From contig OX326957.1 of the NCBI GenBank assembly GCA_946800325.1, positions 26,879,054-26,943,053 on the forward strand: a stretch of 64,000 bases of DNA. Reading direction: 5' to 3'. Below are positions 33,761 through 46,136 of the stretch, one piece after another. Positions within the stretch are counted from its first letter, which is position 1; the number at the start of each line of letters is the position of its first letter. The translations under genes were made by a program, and so were the position numbers. The notes beneath the pieces are model-generated. The model was not told the DNA's origin. It was given only the letters and a program-made list of their open reading frames with translations, and did not search any database. Source of the stretch: Luzula sylvatica. Its lineage: Eukaryota; Streptophyta; Magnoliopsida; Poales; Juncaceae.

Positions 33761-35495
33761 AATTATTAATTGTTCTTGCAAATAATAGTATTTTCGATAT
33801 TGATTTTTGTAATTCTTAATACATCATGCACTTAGAAAGGAAGCCATTTTATAACAAACCTGAAGGTAAGAAAAATAACTTGTTGAAAAAAAAAATTTAA
33901 CTTCTTGAAAAATAAATAAATGGATTGAAGAACTTGCAACCCATCGCATATTTCATATTTTAAAGTTATGTTCCAGGAAGGTGAAAGGAATAAATCAATG
34001 ATATCCAATCTTATAGCCTATGTTTCACCATTGATACAAAGTATTCAATGGTGTGTTGGTATTTTTTTTTTTTTGCTATATTTAATATAATATGTGCTTA
34101 TTATGTATTAAAAAACTATGGAAAAAACACCAAGTCTATCTAGCCCAATTTGGTAAAACAACAAGGCATCCATCCTAATGACCAGGTACGAAATGAGTAA
34201 ATATATTATGTTCCAACAAACACAAAAAAAATATTATGGATGCGTCAATCGAGAAGAGGTTAAAAGGGTTAATTGAATTGATTAAATTTTTTAATTGAAT
34301 CAATCCAACTAAACATTGATTTGAGTGATAATCAATCCAATTAATTTTTTTAACCTTTCATCGATTTACGCATCCATAATTTATTTTCAAGTTTGTGAAG
34401 CGTCGTATATAACCCCGTGGGCCCGTACGAAATTCACTAGGCAACTTTTTTTCTCATTTGTCTTTTCTTCCCACGTATTAAGATGCAATTTCATATATGC
34501 CCCTCCAAATATTTAAATCCATATTTATACCATCAAATATTTAAAACCTCCCCATATACATCTCGATAAAAACAAAAATAGAATGAACACCCCTAATTAG
34601 TAATACACTTACCAACTATGTTGCGCGGATACTTCTAAAAACCAAATTTACCTGTATCGCCGTATCGGTATAGTATCATAAATCGTATGTTAAATTGTCG
34701 TATCGCCGTATCTGAAACGCATCGTCGTATTGTCGTATCGGCGTATCCGTGCAACACAGCTTACCAAACATTGGAAATAATATTTTGTGGGGAGGGGGGC
34801 ATGCTTATTAATCTAGGGACATTCGTGATATTAAATATATATATATGAGCTATTTAAAGGTTTTGTGAGGTTACAGATGAAATTCCGTCAATTGAAAAAT
34901 ATAACGTAGACACATGAATAATGTAAAATATTGAACACTTTTTTTTAGAATATTATTAGTATTGTTTAGCAAAATAAAGAATATAAATAATATGTTGCTA
35001 AATATGTGTGATGTGGATAAATTGTAAATATTATACACCGTCAAATGAGAAATTGTGAGTACAACAAATATTTTTCATGTTCAAACCTATCAATTTCAAA
35101 CCAAATGTATACTCCAACAAAGTAGAGTATCATGAAAAGGAACACACCATATATATTTCATGTAAATCCTACAAAATATAAAAAAGTACATATGATCTTA
35201 AATTTAACAATTATCCCCCTATAAAAAATATGATATAACATGTTTACTCCAAAAATATTATTGTATTTTTTATTAACTAAAAATATAATATACAATTTGT
35301 ATAAGAGAAAAAGTTCAAACAGGCTCCACACCCAATAATACATTTTATATTGATATATGCTTCTTCTAAATTATTTCTTTTACGAATCAAATGAACAAAA
35401 AAAAACTAAATAAGCAGCAAAAATCAATAAATACAAATACCGATAACAAGTCACCTATCAATAAACTTTAGTAATGTATATTTATTAACCAAATA
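33761..35495. other. Intergenic region between the ABCG and DUF247 genes
   Basis: AT-rich DNA without supported genes, apart from a 144-bp hAT MITE at 34616-34759. The 3' ends of the ABCG gene (plus) and the DUF247 gene (minus) converge here. Confidence 0.6.
34616..34759. mobile_element. Short hAT MITE (144 bp)
   Basis: The ends CTATGTTGCGCGGATAC and (inverse) CTGTGTTGCACGGATAC match at 15 of 17 positions. The exact 8-bp duplication CTTACCAA flanks it at 34608-34615 and 34760-34767. The interior is built from GTATCG/CGTATC words. Confidence 0.85.
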
Positions 35496-37680
35496 TCAAC
35501 TAGGTGGCACATAGTAACTATAAATAGTGTAAAATGTCTGCGTAAACGTAAGCACCAACAAAACACAAGCCGCAAAAAAGGAAATAATCGCCCATGGATT
35601 ACTGAAATAATTATGATGTAGATTTGCAAACCAAGTGCTCCAGCGATTGTTATAGTACTTGTTCACGCTATCAGAGAGCCCTGATAAATAACTATCGTTA
35701 AAGTCGAACACGACTTCTTGGCACAGGCGACTAAAAAGGTCTGACACGTCCTTGTCATTTCCGAGCCAATGCTCGATAATTCCTCGATCATGCAAATAAC
35801 TGTGTATTAAAAATGTGAAACAAAGAAAAACGATAAATTCTGGAAAACCCCAATATTATTAGATACTCTATTAAACCCCCTTATGAAGTAAAATGAATTT
35901 TGCTTTACCCTGCAGAAATTCTTTTATTTTGTTTGTCTATCAAAATATCCTCGGAACTTTACGTGGTATATTTTGGTAAAAAAAAAATCTAATATATATC
36001 ATTTTAGAATTTTAAGTTTAACTCCAAACAAAAGGGATAAAAAAAATCCAATGTACTTTGTAAGAGTGAAATAGAATAGAAGATCTACAAATAAAGGGGT
36101 TTCAAAATATTCGGATTTTTTTTTTTTTTTTAAATGCCCTCATAAACAAATTAATCTAGTTAAGGTTTAGAATTACCTAACATCCTCCTCGGAGTTTATC
36201 AAATTATCCATGAAGATAACATATGAAGTAATTGTATTTCTCGCCGTGTCCAAATGGCACTGCTCGAACGCAATCAAATTCAAGAACAACGACTTGGTCC
36301 CATCATGAATCAAAATCCTCGGGATCTGCAAAACTCCGTTTTCGAAATTAATATCCCAAAATCTATCCGTGTTCCTCCGCCTGCACCTGATCCCCGCCTC
36401 CCTCAACTCGGTCACACAATGAATAAACTGTTGTCTCCTTTTATCAGCGACCCGACGGGTCTGAGACCACCTCTTCAACCAGACCGGCCTCGGAGGCGGT
36501 TCGGGTTTCGGACCCGTTCGTAAAAGACTGCTCCTAAACGCGTCTAAACAATGCAACCCAACTTTCGATAACGGGTCGAAAAAACCATTATTGCCTCCGT
36601 GAATGGTCATCTCCAATCGGTCTCGGTCTCGTTTTTGTAATGGTTCATCCGTGGGCATTAACGGGTCGAAAAAACAGACGGCTAAATGGGTAACCCGACC
36701 CGTTCGTTCAGATTGGTTTGTTTGGACTGACAAGAGCTTATCGAGAACGAATAAAGGGATTTGATTTTCGAGCATTATCATGTCTCTTTGAACCGAGTGC
36801 ATGGCTCCTCGCATGGCAAACACTGGATCGTTCCTCGAGTAGCCTAACTCAGTGAACCCCTTTGGAATTGTTGCCCCTCTGAATAATTCTAGTATGAATG
36901 TTCCGTCGAGGACCTGTCATGATATATATTTTTTTCAATATTGTATTGTCATATATAATGATGCGAAAAATAAATGCATTAAATTACCAAACAGAGAATG
37001 AAATCATCACTGCGCATCACTATTCTCCCTTCATAGCACGACCGTAGCTTCTCCTCCAATGGCCGAATTGCTTCGATGTATTTGTGAATATCATGACCTG
37101 TACGCTTAAGCACGTGATGCATGGCTCGCCACTTGTGTGGTTCCATCTCTCTTAGTTTTCTCTTGCCGTGGTGAACCGGCCCGATCGATACCACTTGTGG
37201 CACATACGACTTTTCGTCCCCTTCGCGCAATGTTTTCGGTACACGGTAAATCGATAACTTTGACCATGGATTGTTTTCTTCCTCGTCTCTTGCTTGGTTT
37301 AATTTCAGCTGAACGTACGCAACCCATGAAGACGGTTGATCGTTACCCCGTGAAATTCTTAGAGATGGAGAGGATAGAGAAAATGTGGAAGTGGGAGTAG
37401 GAGTAGAAGATCTAGTGACTGGTACATGATCTGGAACTGGTTGTACTGTTATTTGCAGGTCTTGATCAGGGTTAGATTCTGGTACAGGACTGATTGATTT
37501 GACATTGGTCAAGAGAAGGGGTTCAGGGGAAGAGGAGGGATTTGGGATGGAAGGAATTGGCGTAGAAGGCGGATTAAGGTTAGAAGCGCCAGATTTGGCG
37601 AGGCTTTGATCAACCGCTTCTCTGATTTTCAGGGTTATTAGGTACCAGCTTAACAGTTCTTTCTTGAACACAGCCACCAT
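35496..37680 (-). CDS. DUF247 (UPF0481) plant membrane protein
   Basis: Intact minus-strand gene with exons 37680-36988, 36913-36177 and 35799-35496, GT-AG introns, and phases that agree; 577 residues ending in TGA. The domain starts after a Pro/Ser-rich N-terminal linker (residues about 30-110). Family landmarks: IYRVPKTLR, YVPQVVSIGPVHHG, MEPHKW, the motif at the exon 1/2 junction ending in GTFILELF, RDMIMLENQIPLFVL, the DINFENGVLQIPRI block, and DVSYLHDRGIIEHWLG at the exon 2/3 junction. A single hydrophobic segment near the C-terminus (AIISFFAACVLLVLTFTQTFY) is the usual membrane anchor. The biochemical role of the family is unknown; members are linked to self-incompatibility in grasses, which says nothing certain about this one. 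Length and architecture are normal. Confidence 0.92.
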
Positions 37681-37989
37681 TGTTGAAGGAATGGAGCGAA
37701 TGTGATTTGCTTAGCTAATTTTATACTTTGAACAGGTTGGAAGATTCATTCATCACAAATGGTGATATTGCGATGGTTCATGAATTGCTGGTATTGAGGG
37801 CTATGAGGAGGAGTATAAGAAGGGGCTTCTATCGTACATCATTGTCCTTATCATACATCCATTTTCAAGGATATTTGGAGTAATTATCCATTTATGAATA
37901 TTTAAGATAAGATCTTAAATATATTTATCAATTAATGTTTGATTAAATTGGAATTTTTTGTTGTTCATTTAAACAAAAAATTTCATAAA

Positions 37990-38080
37990 AGATAAATTTT
38001 ATGATACACCCTTTTACAAATATAAGTAATTGCTAAAATATCCAAAATACCCATGTAAAAGGGTGTATGATAGAATTTCC
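37990..38080. mobile_element. Small hairpin MITE
   Basis: AATTTTATGATACACCCTTT is mirrored by AAAGGGTGTATGATAGAATTT about 50 bp later, giving a near-perfect snap-back of about 90 bp. The word TTTATGATA.ACCC resembles the ends of the intron-1 MITE at 12423-12653, suggesting one family. Confidence 0.5.
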
Positions 38081-38179
38081 CGTGTAAGAAATGATTAATG
38101 TAAGGTTTAAGGAATGTGAGACCAGGGGAGTTGATAATGGAGAGAAAGTGGGAACGTGGTATGAATGAGTAAGTGAAAA

Positions 38180-38382
38180 AATTTCGCTTCTATAACCAAG
38201 TTTTTAAACTATATACTCGAATTAACCAAGTTTTTTATAAAATTTGGGATTTGTCTTTTGCGGAGTATCATTCCCCGCCCGGCGGGGTATCATTTCCCGC
38301 CTTTTCTTAATTTTTTTTTTCAACCCTAATGACCCTTGATTATTTTATTCATGCACTCCTTCATGCACTCATTCATACAAAC

Positions 38383-38466
<84 letters not shown>

Positions 38467-39094
38467 TCGTGTTCGAAATGGAATATCGAATATCGTAGTC
38501 GTATCCGTATTCGAAATTGGATATTGTATTTGTATCCGATATAGTATTCGTGTTCGAAATCGGATATCGGATATATCGATTATTTCATTTGTATTCGGAA
38601 TCGGATAACGGCTACAGTAATCGTATTCGAAATCGAATATCGATTAACGTATTCGTATACGTGTTCGAAATCACATATCGGATATCCGGATACCACAGTA
38701 TTCGTATTCATATCCTGGTATCGGATATCCGGTTTCGAATACGATACGAATACGATAATCGATATTCGATTTCGAATATGATTACGACAGCCGATATCCG
38801 ATTCCGAATATGAATAAAATAATCGATATATGTTTTCAAATATGATGCAATTTAAATTAATTGATTGAATTAATTTTTAATATGAAAAATAAATGAATAG
38901 TTTGATTTTCAAACACGAATACGAATATGTTAATCGATATTCGATTACGGTAGCCGATATCCGATTCCGAACACGAATACTATATCGGATACAAATACAA
39001 TATCCAATTTCGAATACAGATACGACTACGATATTCGATATTCCATTTCGAACACGAATACATATATGAATACAATATCGAATGCGAATAAAAT

Positions 39095-39177
<83 letters not shown>

Positions 39178-39366
39178 TGTGCATATATTAAAGTTTGTAT
39201 GAAGGAGTGCATGAATAAAATAATCAAGGGTCATTAGGGTTCAAAAAAAGAATTAAGAAAAGGCGGGGAATGATACCCCGCAAAAGGGAAATCCCAAATT
39301 TTATAAAAAAACTTGGTTAATTCGAGTATATAGTTTAAAAGCTTGGTTAGAAGCGAAAAATTTCCA
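38180..39366. mobile_element. Foldback element with roughly 400-bp arms and (TA)n loops
   Basis: The left arm (AATTTCGCTTCTATAACCAAG at 38187 onward, through CCCTAATGACCCTTGATTATT) is repeated in inverse at the right (AATAATCAAGGGTCATTAGGG through CTTGGTTAGAAGCGAAAAATT). Each arm carries a long (TA)n run (38387-38462 and 39100-39169) and blocks of ATTCGAAATCGGATATCGG words that also pair across the centre. The open frames reading YIYIYI are products of (TA)n. No transposase is present, and the target duplication is unclear (possibly TAAG). Confidence 0.75.
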
Positions 39367-41102
39367 TAAGTGCACAACTTAAACATGATAGAGCTTGATT
39401 TAAGGCCAAGGGTGTTACAACTCTCCAATTTGTACCTATGGTTATCCGTAATAAAGGAAATATTCTTTGTGATAATTCAATTGGATGTGAACAAGATTGA
39501 TATGTATTATTTTTTGAAATAATTTTACGGAGAAAATTTGATTAACATAATCTTATAAAAAACACATATTTAAATCAAACACAACACAAACAATACAAAA
39601 ATATTGATAGAAATATGTGAATGTGATTGCAACGTGTACTTATTGGTAAAAGATAATTTTTTAAAACTTGTGATGTTTCTATTGAAATCAAACTCAAATA
39701 CAACTAATGATTCTTTATTAATCTTTTTAATATATATACAGCAATGTCTAGTAAAAGAACGTAGAAATTAAGGAATTGATTGTTAAATTATGGGAATGGC
39801 GTTATTGTAAAAACTAATATGAATTAACAAAGAGCAATTTAAAAAATAAAAATCAAACTGATGACCATTTTATCCTCGTTTATGATGATTGGTGTTTATT
39901 ATTTTGTATGTAAACAATATATTATCATTTCTAATGTAAAAAATAAAATAGTCAATACTGAAACATAAATAAATAAAATTACTCACATATGTTATTTTGA
40001 TAGTGAACATTATAACACAAAATAAAACAAATTATGCCCAATTTAAAATTTGAAATTTTATAATAAATCAAAATTGATTTCGGAACTAGCCAAGGATACC
40101 CAATTTGAAATTTGAAATTTTTTATTTCTAATATATTGATTCAATAAAAAATGTGTATGTTACTTTTAAATATTATAATTGTTTCCGGTTGAAGAGATTA
40201 TAATTTTATAGGTTTGAAAGATTCTGTTGCATGATTTATAGAATATAATAATGTTAATAAATAAGAGCACTAAATAATAAATAGTAATTATTATAAATGA
40301 TGGCAAAATAGTCATTTATTAGAATTATTTAGAATTTGCTCTTTGCTAAGTCATATTAGTTCTTGCAATAGTGTCATCCAATTATGAAGAAATTTAGCCG
40401 GCAAGTTTATTTTTAGCATTAATATTGTCTTATTTAGATATAATATATTTTTTTGAAAATATAAAGATATACGAAAAAGTTACACAATGAAATATTTTAG
40501 ATTTTTTTAATATTTTGCCTTTGAAATTTTTTTGTTCTCGAACTATTTATTTTATAAAGTAGTAAATGAAAAGTAGTTTGGTCATTTACAACTTTTTGTA
40601 TTATTTTTTCTATCTTTCTAATCCATTGATTTTGCCGAACACGAATGAAAAAAAATAAGAATAATTAGTTATTTCATCATTGGTCGAATGAACGAGCCCA
40701 ACATTCAAAATATATAATCTAGAAGCAAAATCTCCAAAATAAAAATCTAGAAATATTGTTTCGAATAATACATAATATAATTAAGTCCATAACATAATAA
40801 AACTATTATATGTGTATCCATATTAAAATAAATTTTTTACAATTGAGTTATTTTCCCATTATATTCTAGATATAAAATAGGGTCTCTCTTAGAGAAAAGA
40901 AAATCTTGAAGTAAAGTTGGAGACGGGTTACAATTTCTCTAATAGTTTGCTTGGGAGCTCTAATAACTGTAGAGTGTGGGGCATTGGTTGGTCCAGCATG
41001 TCATGCTAAGTGATGGCAACATGGCAGAGCTGTCTTCTGGCATGATGGATACTTGGATTGGATAATATACCAACGTGTATGTAAAATGCATTATTGATTT
41101 AT
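39367..41102. other. AT-rich intergenic DNA, nothing recognised
   Basis: About 1.7 kb of strongly AT-rich sequence without open frames of note. No terminal repeats, tRNA-like boxes or coding motifs were found. Confidence 0.5.
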
Positions 41103-41939
41103 GGGAAATTTTCAAAAAACCCCTTATTTTTTTGGAAACTCCAAAAAAACTCTTCTATCAAATGTTTATTTTCAAATACCCCCTATAGTGTTAAAGTTAA
41201 TCATGGATGGTGTTAAATTTTTTTTATGACCAAAATACCCTTCATCTACATATGTAGTAACTAAAAGAATATTTTTGTTATTTGTATTAATTTTTAAAGA
41301 GTTCCAATTTTTTTTAGCTTATAATAATTTAAAAAAAATAATTATCATATGTTATATTTATATAATTTTAATATTCATACATTATATATATTTGACTTTT
41401 ATATTTGTTCAAAAAAACCAACATAAAATAATGATAAGATGAACAACAATATTGAAAGAACAACTTGCAAATATTTAAAAATTAAAATGTCATGAAACTA
41501 TTAAAAACATACAAAAAAGAAGAACGAAAATAAAAAAAAACTAGAAATTTAAAGAAATATTTTTCTGTCAATATATTTCAAAGGTGTTTATTTTATTATT
41601 ATCTGATGTTAATTTTTATTGAATAATAAATGAAATGTTAAAATTATATAAACACAACATTTAATAATTTTGTTTTTGCAAAATCACTATATGTTAAAAA
41701 ATAATTATGACTTTTCTTAAAACTAATAAAATTAATGACAAATTAATAAAAATATACATATGAAAATATAAGGGTATTTTGGTCATAATTCTTTTTTAAC
41801 ACCATTCATGGTTAAATTTAACCTCATAGGGGGTTATTTGAAAATAAAAATTGGGTAGAGGGGTTTTTTTGGAGTTTTCAAAAAGATGGGGTTTTTTTAG
41901 AATATCCAAAAAAGATAGGGGATTTTTTAAAAATTCCCC
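41103..41939. mobile_element. Mutator-like inverted-repeat element, copy 2 (837 bp)
   Basis: The exact 9-bp duplication TTGATTTAT flanks it (41094-41102 and 41940-41948). Ends are GGGAAATTTTCAAAAAACCC and (inverse) GGGGAATTTTTAAAAAATCC. The arms pair over about 200 bp, including TATGACCAAAATACCCTTC and GGGTATTTTGGTCATAATTC. It is non-coding. Length and arm text match the element at 2944-3782, so this copy fixes the family as Mutator-like. Confidence 0.85.
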
Positions 41940-43660
41940 TTGATTTATTGTCTATTTACGCACATATTTCAAAAATGCAGAAGTATCCAATACGGATACG
42001 GATACGATACGGTTCGGATACGTCACGTGATGTATCTGATTATTTTAATATTTATTTTTTCCGGATACGACGGGAATACGGAAGGATACGGCAGGATATG
42101 GTTGGGATACGTTCATGATTCGATTGGGATACGTTCCGGATACGGCTGGAATACTTCATTTATGATATTTCGCTCATTATATATTTTGATCCATAATATT
42201 TTTAAATAAATTATATAGGATACTTATATGATACTTCTAAATTAGTTATGGGATACTTCTAAAATAAATTTATGATACTTGTATTGTTACGTTGATTTTA
42301 TTTATTTTCATGATATTTAATTTAAAAAAGGGAGAATTTCATGCGTATCCCTACTAAATACTTACATAACAAATTTGTCCCTCTTAAATTATTAATATCA
42401 TATTTATCCCTACTAAATATAATTTGTATCAAATTTATCCAATCAAAACTTACCAATATCAAATATATCCAAACCGTTAAACTACTGTCAAAAAAGTTTA
42501 AAATACGATCAAAATGAACATATATATAAATTCAAATGACCAAATTGCCCTCCTGATTATTTTTCAATTAACCCCCCCAAAACATTCTTTCTCGCTCAAA
42601 GGCCTGAACTTCACCCCTAGCCCCCACCCCCAGCTCGAACGAGGAGAATTGACTCGAAGTTTTTTCCCTATTTCTCTTTGAATAAAACTCGGCTTAACTC
42701 CTGTTTAATTCGGATGATTCTTTTATCTGGAGGATTTTCTTTGTGTTTAATAATTTTATGTAGGATTTTCGAGCCTAATTGGATGGATTGGAAGCCAATC
42801 GAGGTAATTTGAGATTATTTATGTTAATTTGAGGTTAATTCTAGCTAATTGAGTTAAATTGGTGTTGATTTCAATTTATCTTAAATTGCTTGTGCATAAA
42901 ACGATATATTAACCCTGAGGAAGTATTGAAATTGGTTGAGCCAGTAGTAATTGTTAAATTTTAATAGTGTTAGTATAATTTTCCAAGTGTCATATAATCT
43001 TTTTGGGTATGAAATCATGTTTAAATTTATTGTTTGTTTAACCTTCAATTTCATGATTTGTGCAGATATGGAGCAAATATTATTGAAAACTTGGCATAGG
43101 TGGTTACGCCCAGCTGAATTTGTGAAATTTTAAAAAACCACTAAAAATTTCGAATTGCTCCCGAACCCCTCAAACAGACCTCCTAGTATGTTTTTCTTCA
43201 AAAAAAAAAAAAAAAAAATTACAGTTTTTTCATTTTTTCTGTTCGATCGAAAAGTTTGAGATACTTCGGAAAAGATGGTCACAATTGGAGAAAGAAAAAA
43301 GATGGCAAGCTTTGAATAAATCATACTGTATTTTTCTCATTTTTTCAGAGACTTCATACATATCGTCCTCCCACAAGGTCAAGGTACTTATCCTTAATTT
43401 CAATTTCCATCCAAAATTTAGTTAATCACATTAATTTGAAATTTGAAATTTCCTGTTTTCAGGGAAGAAAATTGAGCCTTCGCATAACGAGAGAAGTGGA
43501 ACCACCAAAATATCATCATCACATACATAGTTTAATACGTTGTGGAGTCATACAATATTCATGTTGAAATTATTGTTGTATTGAATTGATATTTAAATTT
43601 GATTGTATTTGAAATGTAGTATGAGTATGGTTTTTCAATGAAATTGTATATGATAAATGT
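41940..43660. other. Intergenic DNA with GGATACG-rich block
   Basis: No gene is supported. At 41985-42145 the text is a degenerate repeat of GGATACG, the composition of hAT MITE interiors seen elsewhere in this window; termini could not be defined. At 42320-42500 there are TATCCCTACTAAATA repeats. The rest is featureless. Confidence 0.4.
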
Positions 43661-44013
43661 AGATGTTATGCTTCACTTGTGAATCTTATTCTTTCATTCT
43701 CGTAGATGTTATGTTTCACTTGTGAATCCTATTCTTTCATTATGGCAGATGTTATGCTTCCCTTGTGAATCCTATTCTTTCATTCTCGCAGATGTTATGA
43801 GAATCTTATTCTTTCATTCTCGCAGATATTATGATTTGCTTGTGAATCCTATTCTTTCATTCTCGCAGATGTTATGTGAATATTATTCTTTCATTCTCGC
43901 AGATGTTATGCTTCGCTTGTGAATCCTATTCTTTCATTCTCTCAGATGTTATGTGAATCTTATTCTTTCATTCTCGCAGATGTTATGCTTCACTTGTGAA
44001 TTTTATTCTTTCT
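43661..44013. repeat. Minisatellite with alternating 41-bp and 30-bp units
   Basis: About nine units contain TCTTTCATTCTCGCAGATGTTATG. Long units also carry CTTCACTTGTGAATCCTAT; short units lack it, so the array alternates full and deleted repeats. It is flanked by a short (TA)n run at 44059-44081. There are no spacers of constant length with unique content, so it is not CRISPR-like. Confidence 0.85.
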
Positions 44014-44511
44014 ATTATATTTCATTTAACTCATATCCTATTACAATGGGAAGGGGATATATATATATATATATATATATAGCATTGTCATGGACGGTGT
44101 CTCACACAAAACCATGGATGGTAATCTACAATACCATGGGAATATACAATAACGTGGATACAATACCATTGGTGGTGCTCATAGTATATATTACCATGGT
44201 ACAATATCACGGGTGGTGCCATCATACACATAAAATAAAACTAATAATTATAATACATTCATTTCATAACAACTCTATCAATTAATTTTTTTTGTTGAAA
44301 AATACCCGGTCCGGATTCGGGTCGGGTACGAGCGGAGTACTACCCGCCCCGCGGGTAATCCGAACCCATACCCGAAAATTATCCGAAACTAAAATTTCAT
44401 CTTTAGCCTTACATTTTGTTGATGATTAAATCATGACCATTAAAATTTACCCCTTAGAGTTAAACCCTAAAGTACAATAATAAAACAATACTCTCTCTAC
44501 ATATATACATA

Positions 44512-45092
44512 TAGGGGTGTCAACGGTTCGGATCCGGTTCGGATAGTGGTCATACCAGATCCATATCCATATTTTTTTTCGGATACGGATCCGGATACGG
44601 TTCGGATAATAAACGGATACAGATACGGTTCGGATATTGTCGGATACGGATACGGATACGGTTCTCTTTCGGATATTAAAACGGATACTATGCTATTATA
44701 ACATAACTTATTTTTTAGCTATTAATATATATAATTTGTGACATGAACGATAAATATGATTATATTTAAACGTAATTTTACGATTGTTAATTTAAATCGC
44801 TCACAAATCATTAATTTGTATATGATTTTCAACTAATATCGAATATAATACATAAAAATAATATATAATATGTGTATCCGGATCCGGTTCCGGATACTCG
44901 AATCTGGTTTCGAGTATCCGGATCCTAAAAATACTCGGATCCAAAACACGGATCCGGTCCCCGCACCAAAATCGAATATCGAATCCGGTTCCGGATCCTA
45001 AAATTAGCAACCAGATCCATATCCGGATCCACTCGGATCCGGATATTTCTTCGGATACGGTTCGGGCAATATCCACACCATTGACATCCCTA
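44512..45092. mobile_element. hAT MITE with GGATCCGGTTCGG interior (581 bp)
   Basis: The left end TAGGGGTGTCAACGG and the inverse of the right end TAGGGATGTCAATGG are terminal inverted repeats. The 8-bp flanks TATACATA and TCTACATA differ at one base, consistent with an ageing hAT duplication. The interior consists of GGATACGGTTCGGAT words and their inverse, flanking an AT-rich centre. Confidence 0.8.
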
Positions 45093-45535
45093 TCTACATA
45101 GCACATCACTAGCAGCCGCCAGACTCCAGAGAGAAGAATCTCTCTTTCTCCTTCAACCTCAACCCACGACTAGCACTCTGCAAGCAGCCGCCAGAGAGAG
45201 AAGAATCTCTCTTTCTCCTTCAACCTCCACTGAACTTCCTTCCCTGAGCCGCACCAAAGACTGAGGAAGGCGCCCGCGCCAAACAAGGTTTTTTTTTTCT
45301 ATAAATTTCGTGTAAAAGTTTCTGGTTTTAAAATACTCCAAATCGAACCTGAGCCGCAGCAAAGACTGAACTTCCTTCAACCTCCACTGAACTTCCTTCC
45401 ACTGAACCTCCACTGAACTATATTTCTCTTTCAAATACTCCAACAAAAAGTTTCTGGTTTTAAAAAAAAACAAAAAAAAAAAAGTTTTTGATTTGTTATT
45501 TGTATTTTTATTTCAAATTGTAGTATTAAATTGCG

Positions 45536-45812
45536 ATGAATTTGGAAACCGGAGGTAGTAGTAATAATCCCCAAATCGAGCGCGCAAATACAATTGATTC
45601 TTCTCCGGTCAAGCGAAGAACATGCAAATAGATTATTCGCAATGTCATCCTTTTTTCGGACGGCGCGGAGGAAGATGACGAGGTAATAATTTTTTGTTCG
45701 CAATTTATATTATTTATAAGTTATGTTCGTTCATCCATCCTAATATATTTGAATTTTTTTATAGATCGAGTCGCATGCGGAAACAAGTATTCGTGGAGGA
45801 CCAATTAGTTAG
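45536..45812 (+). pseudogene. Remnant of a hAT-type transposase gene
   Basis: An ATG at 45536 opens a 31-codon frame (N-rich, then SSPVKRRTCK) that resembles the start of plant hAT (Ac-like) transposases just before the BED zinc finger. It ends at a TAG where the finger would begin. About 30 bp later the text resumes with acidic codons (EEDDE), a possible intron, and a tail ending in a stop at 45810-45812. Everything between is deleted. Upstream, at 45110-45450, partial duplications of AGAATCTCTCTTTCTCCTTC lie in the former leader. The identification rests on short similarity. Confidence 0.4.
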
Positions 45813-46105
45813 AGATGCGATTTGATATTTGAACATTTTGGATATTTAATGTTTAATTATTGTAATGTTGGATCCTTATGTATTTCAAATTATTGTTGGA
45901 TTGTTTTGGACAATTATAAATTGCTTGGATATTTTAATTTATTTGAGTTTGGTTATAGTATAATTAATAATTGTCACTCGACAGTGGAGTAGTGGACAGA
46001 GTATTTAGATAAAATTTCAATTTTTTTTATTGTCCGACTGTCGCGGTGGGAATGGACAAAAATTTCCTAAAAAAAAATCAAAAAATTTCATCATTAAAAA
46101 AAAAA

Positions 46106-46134
<29 letters not shown>

Positions 46135-46136
<2 letters not shown>

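Noticed and set aside
38329..39234. Open frames with runs of Tyr-Ile
   Set aside because: They are translations of (TA)n microsatellite inside the foldback element.
43661..44013. Direct repeats that might look like a CRISPR array
   Set aside because: The units are head to tail, with the longer units simply containing extra repeat sequence; there are no unique spacers, and the setting is a plant nuclear genome.
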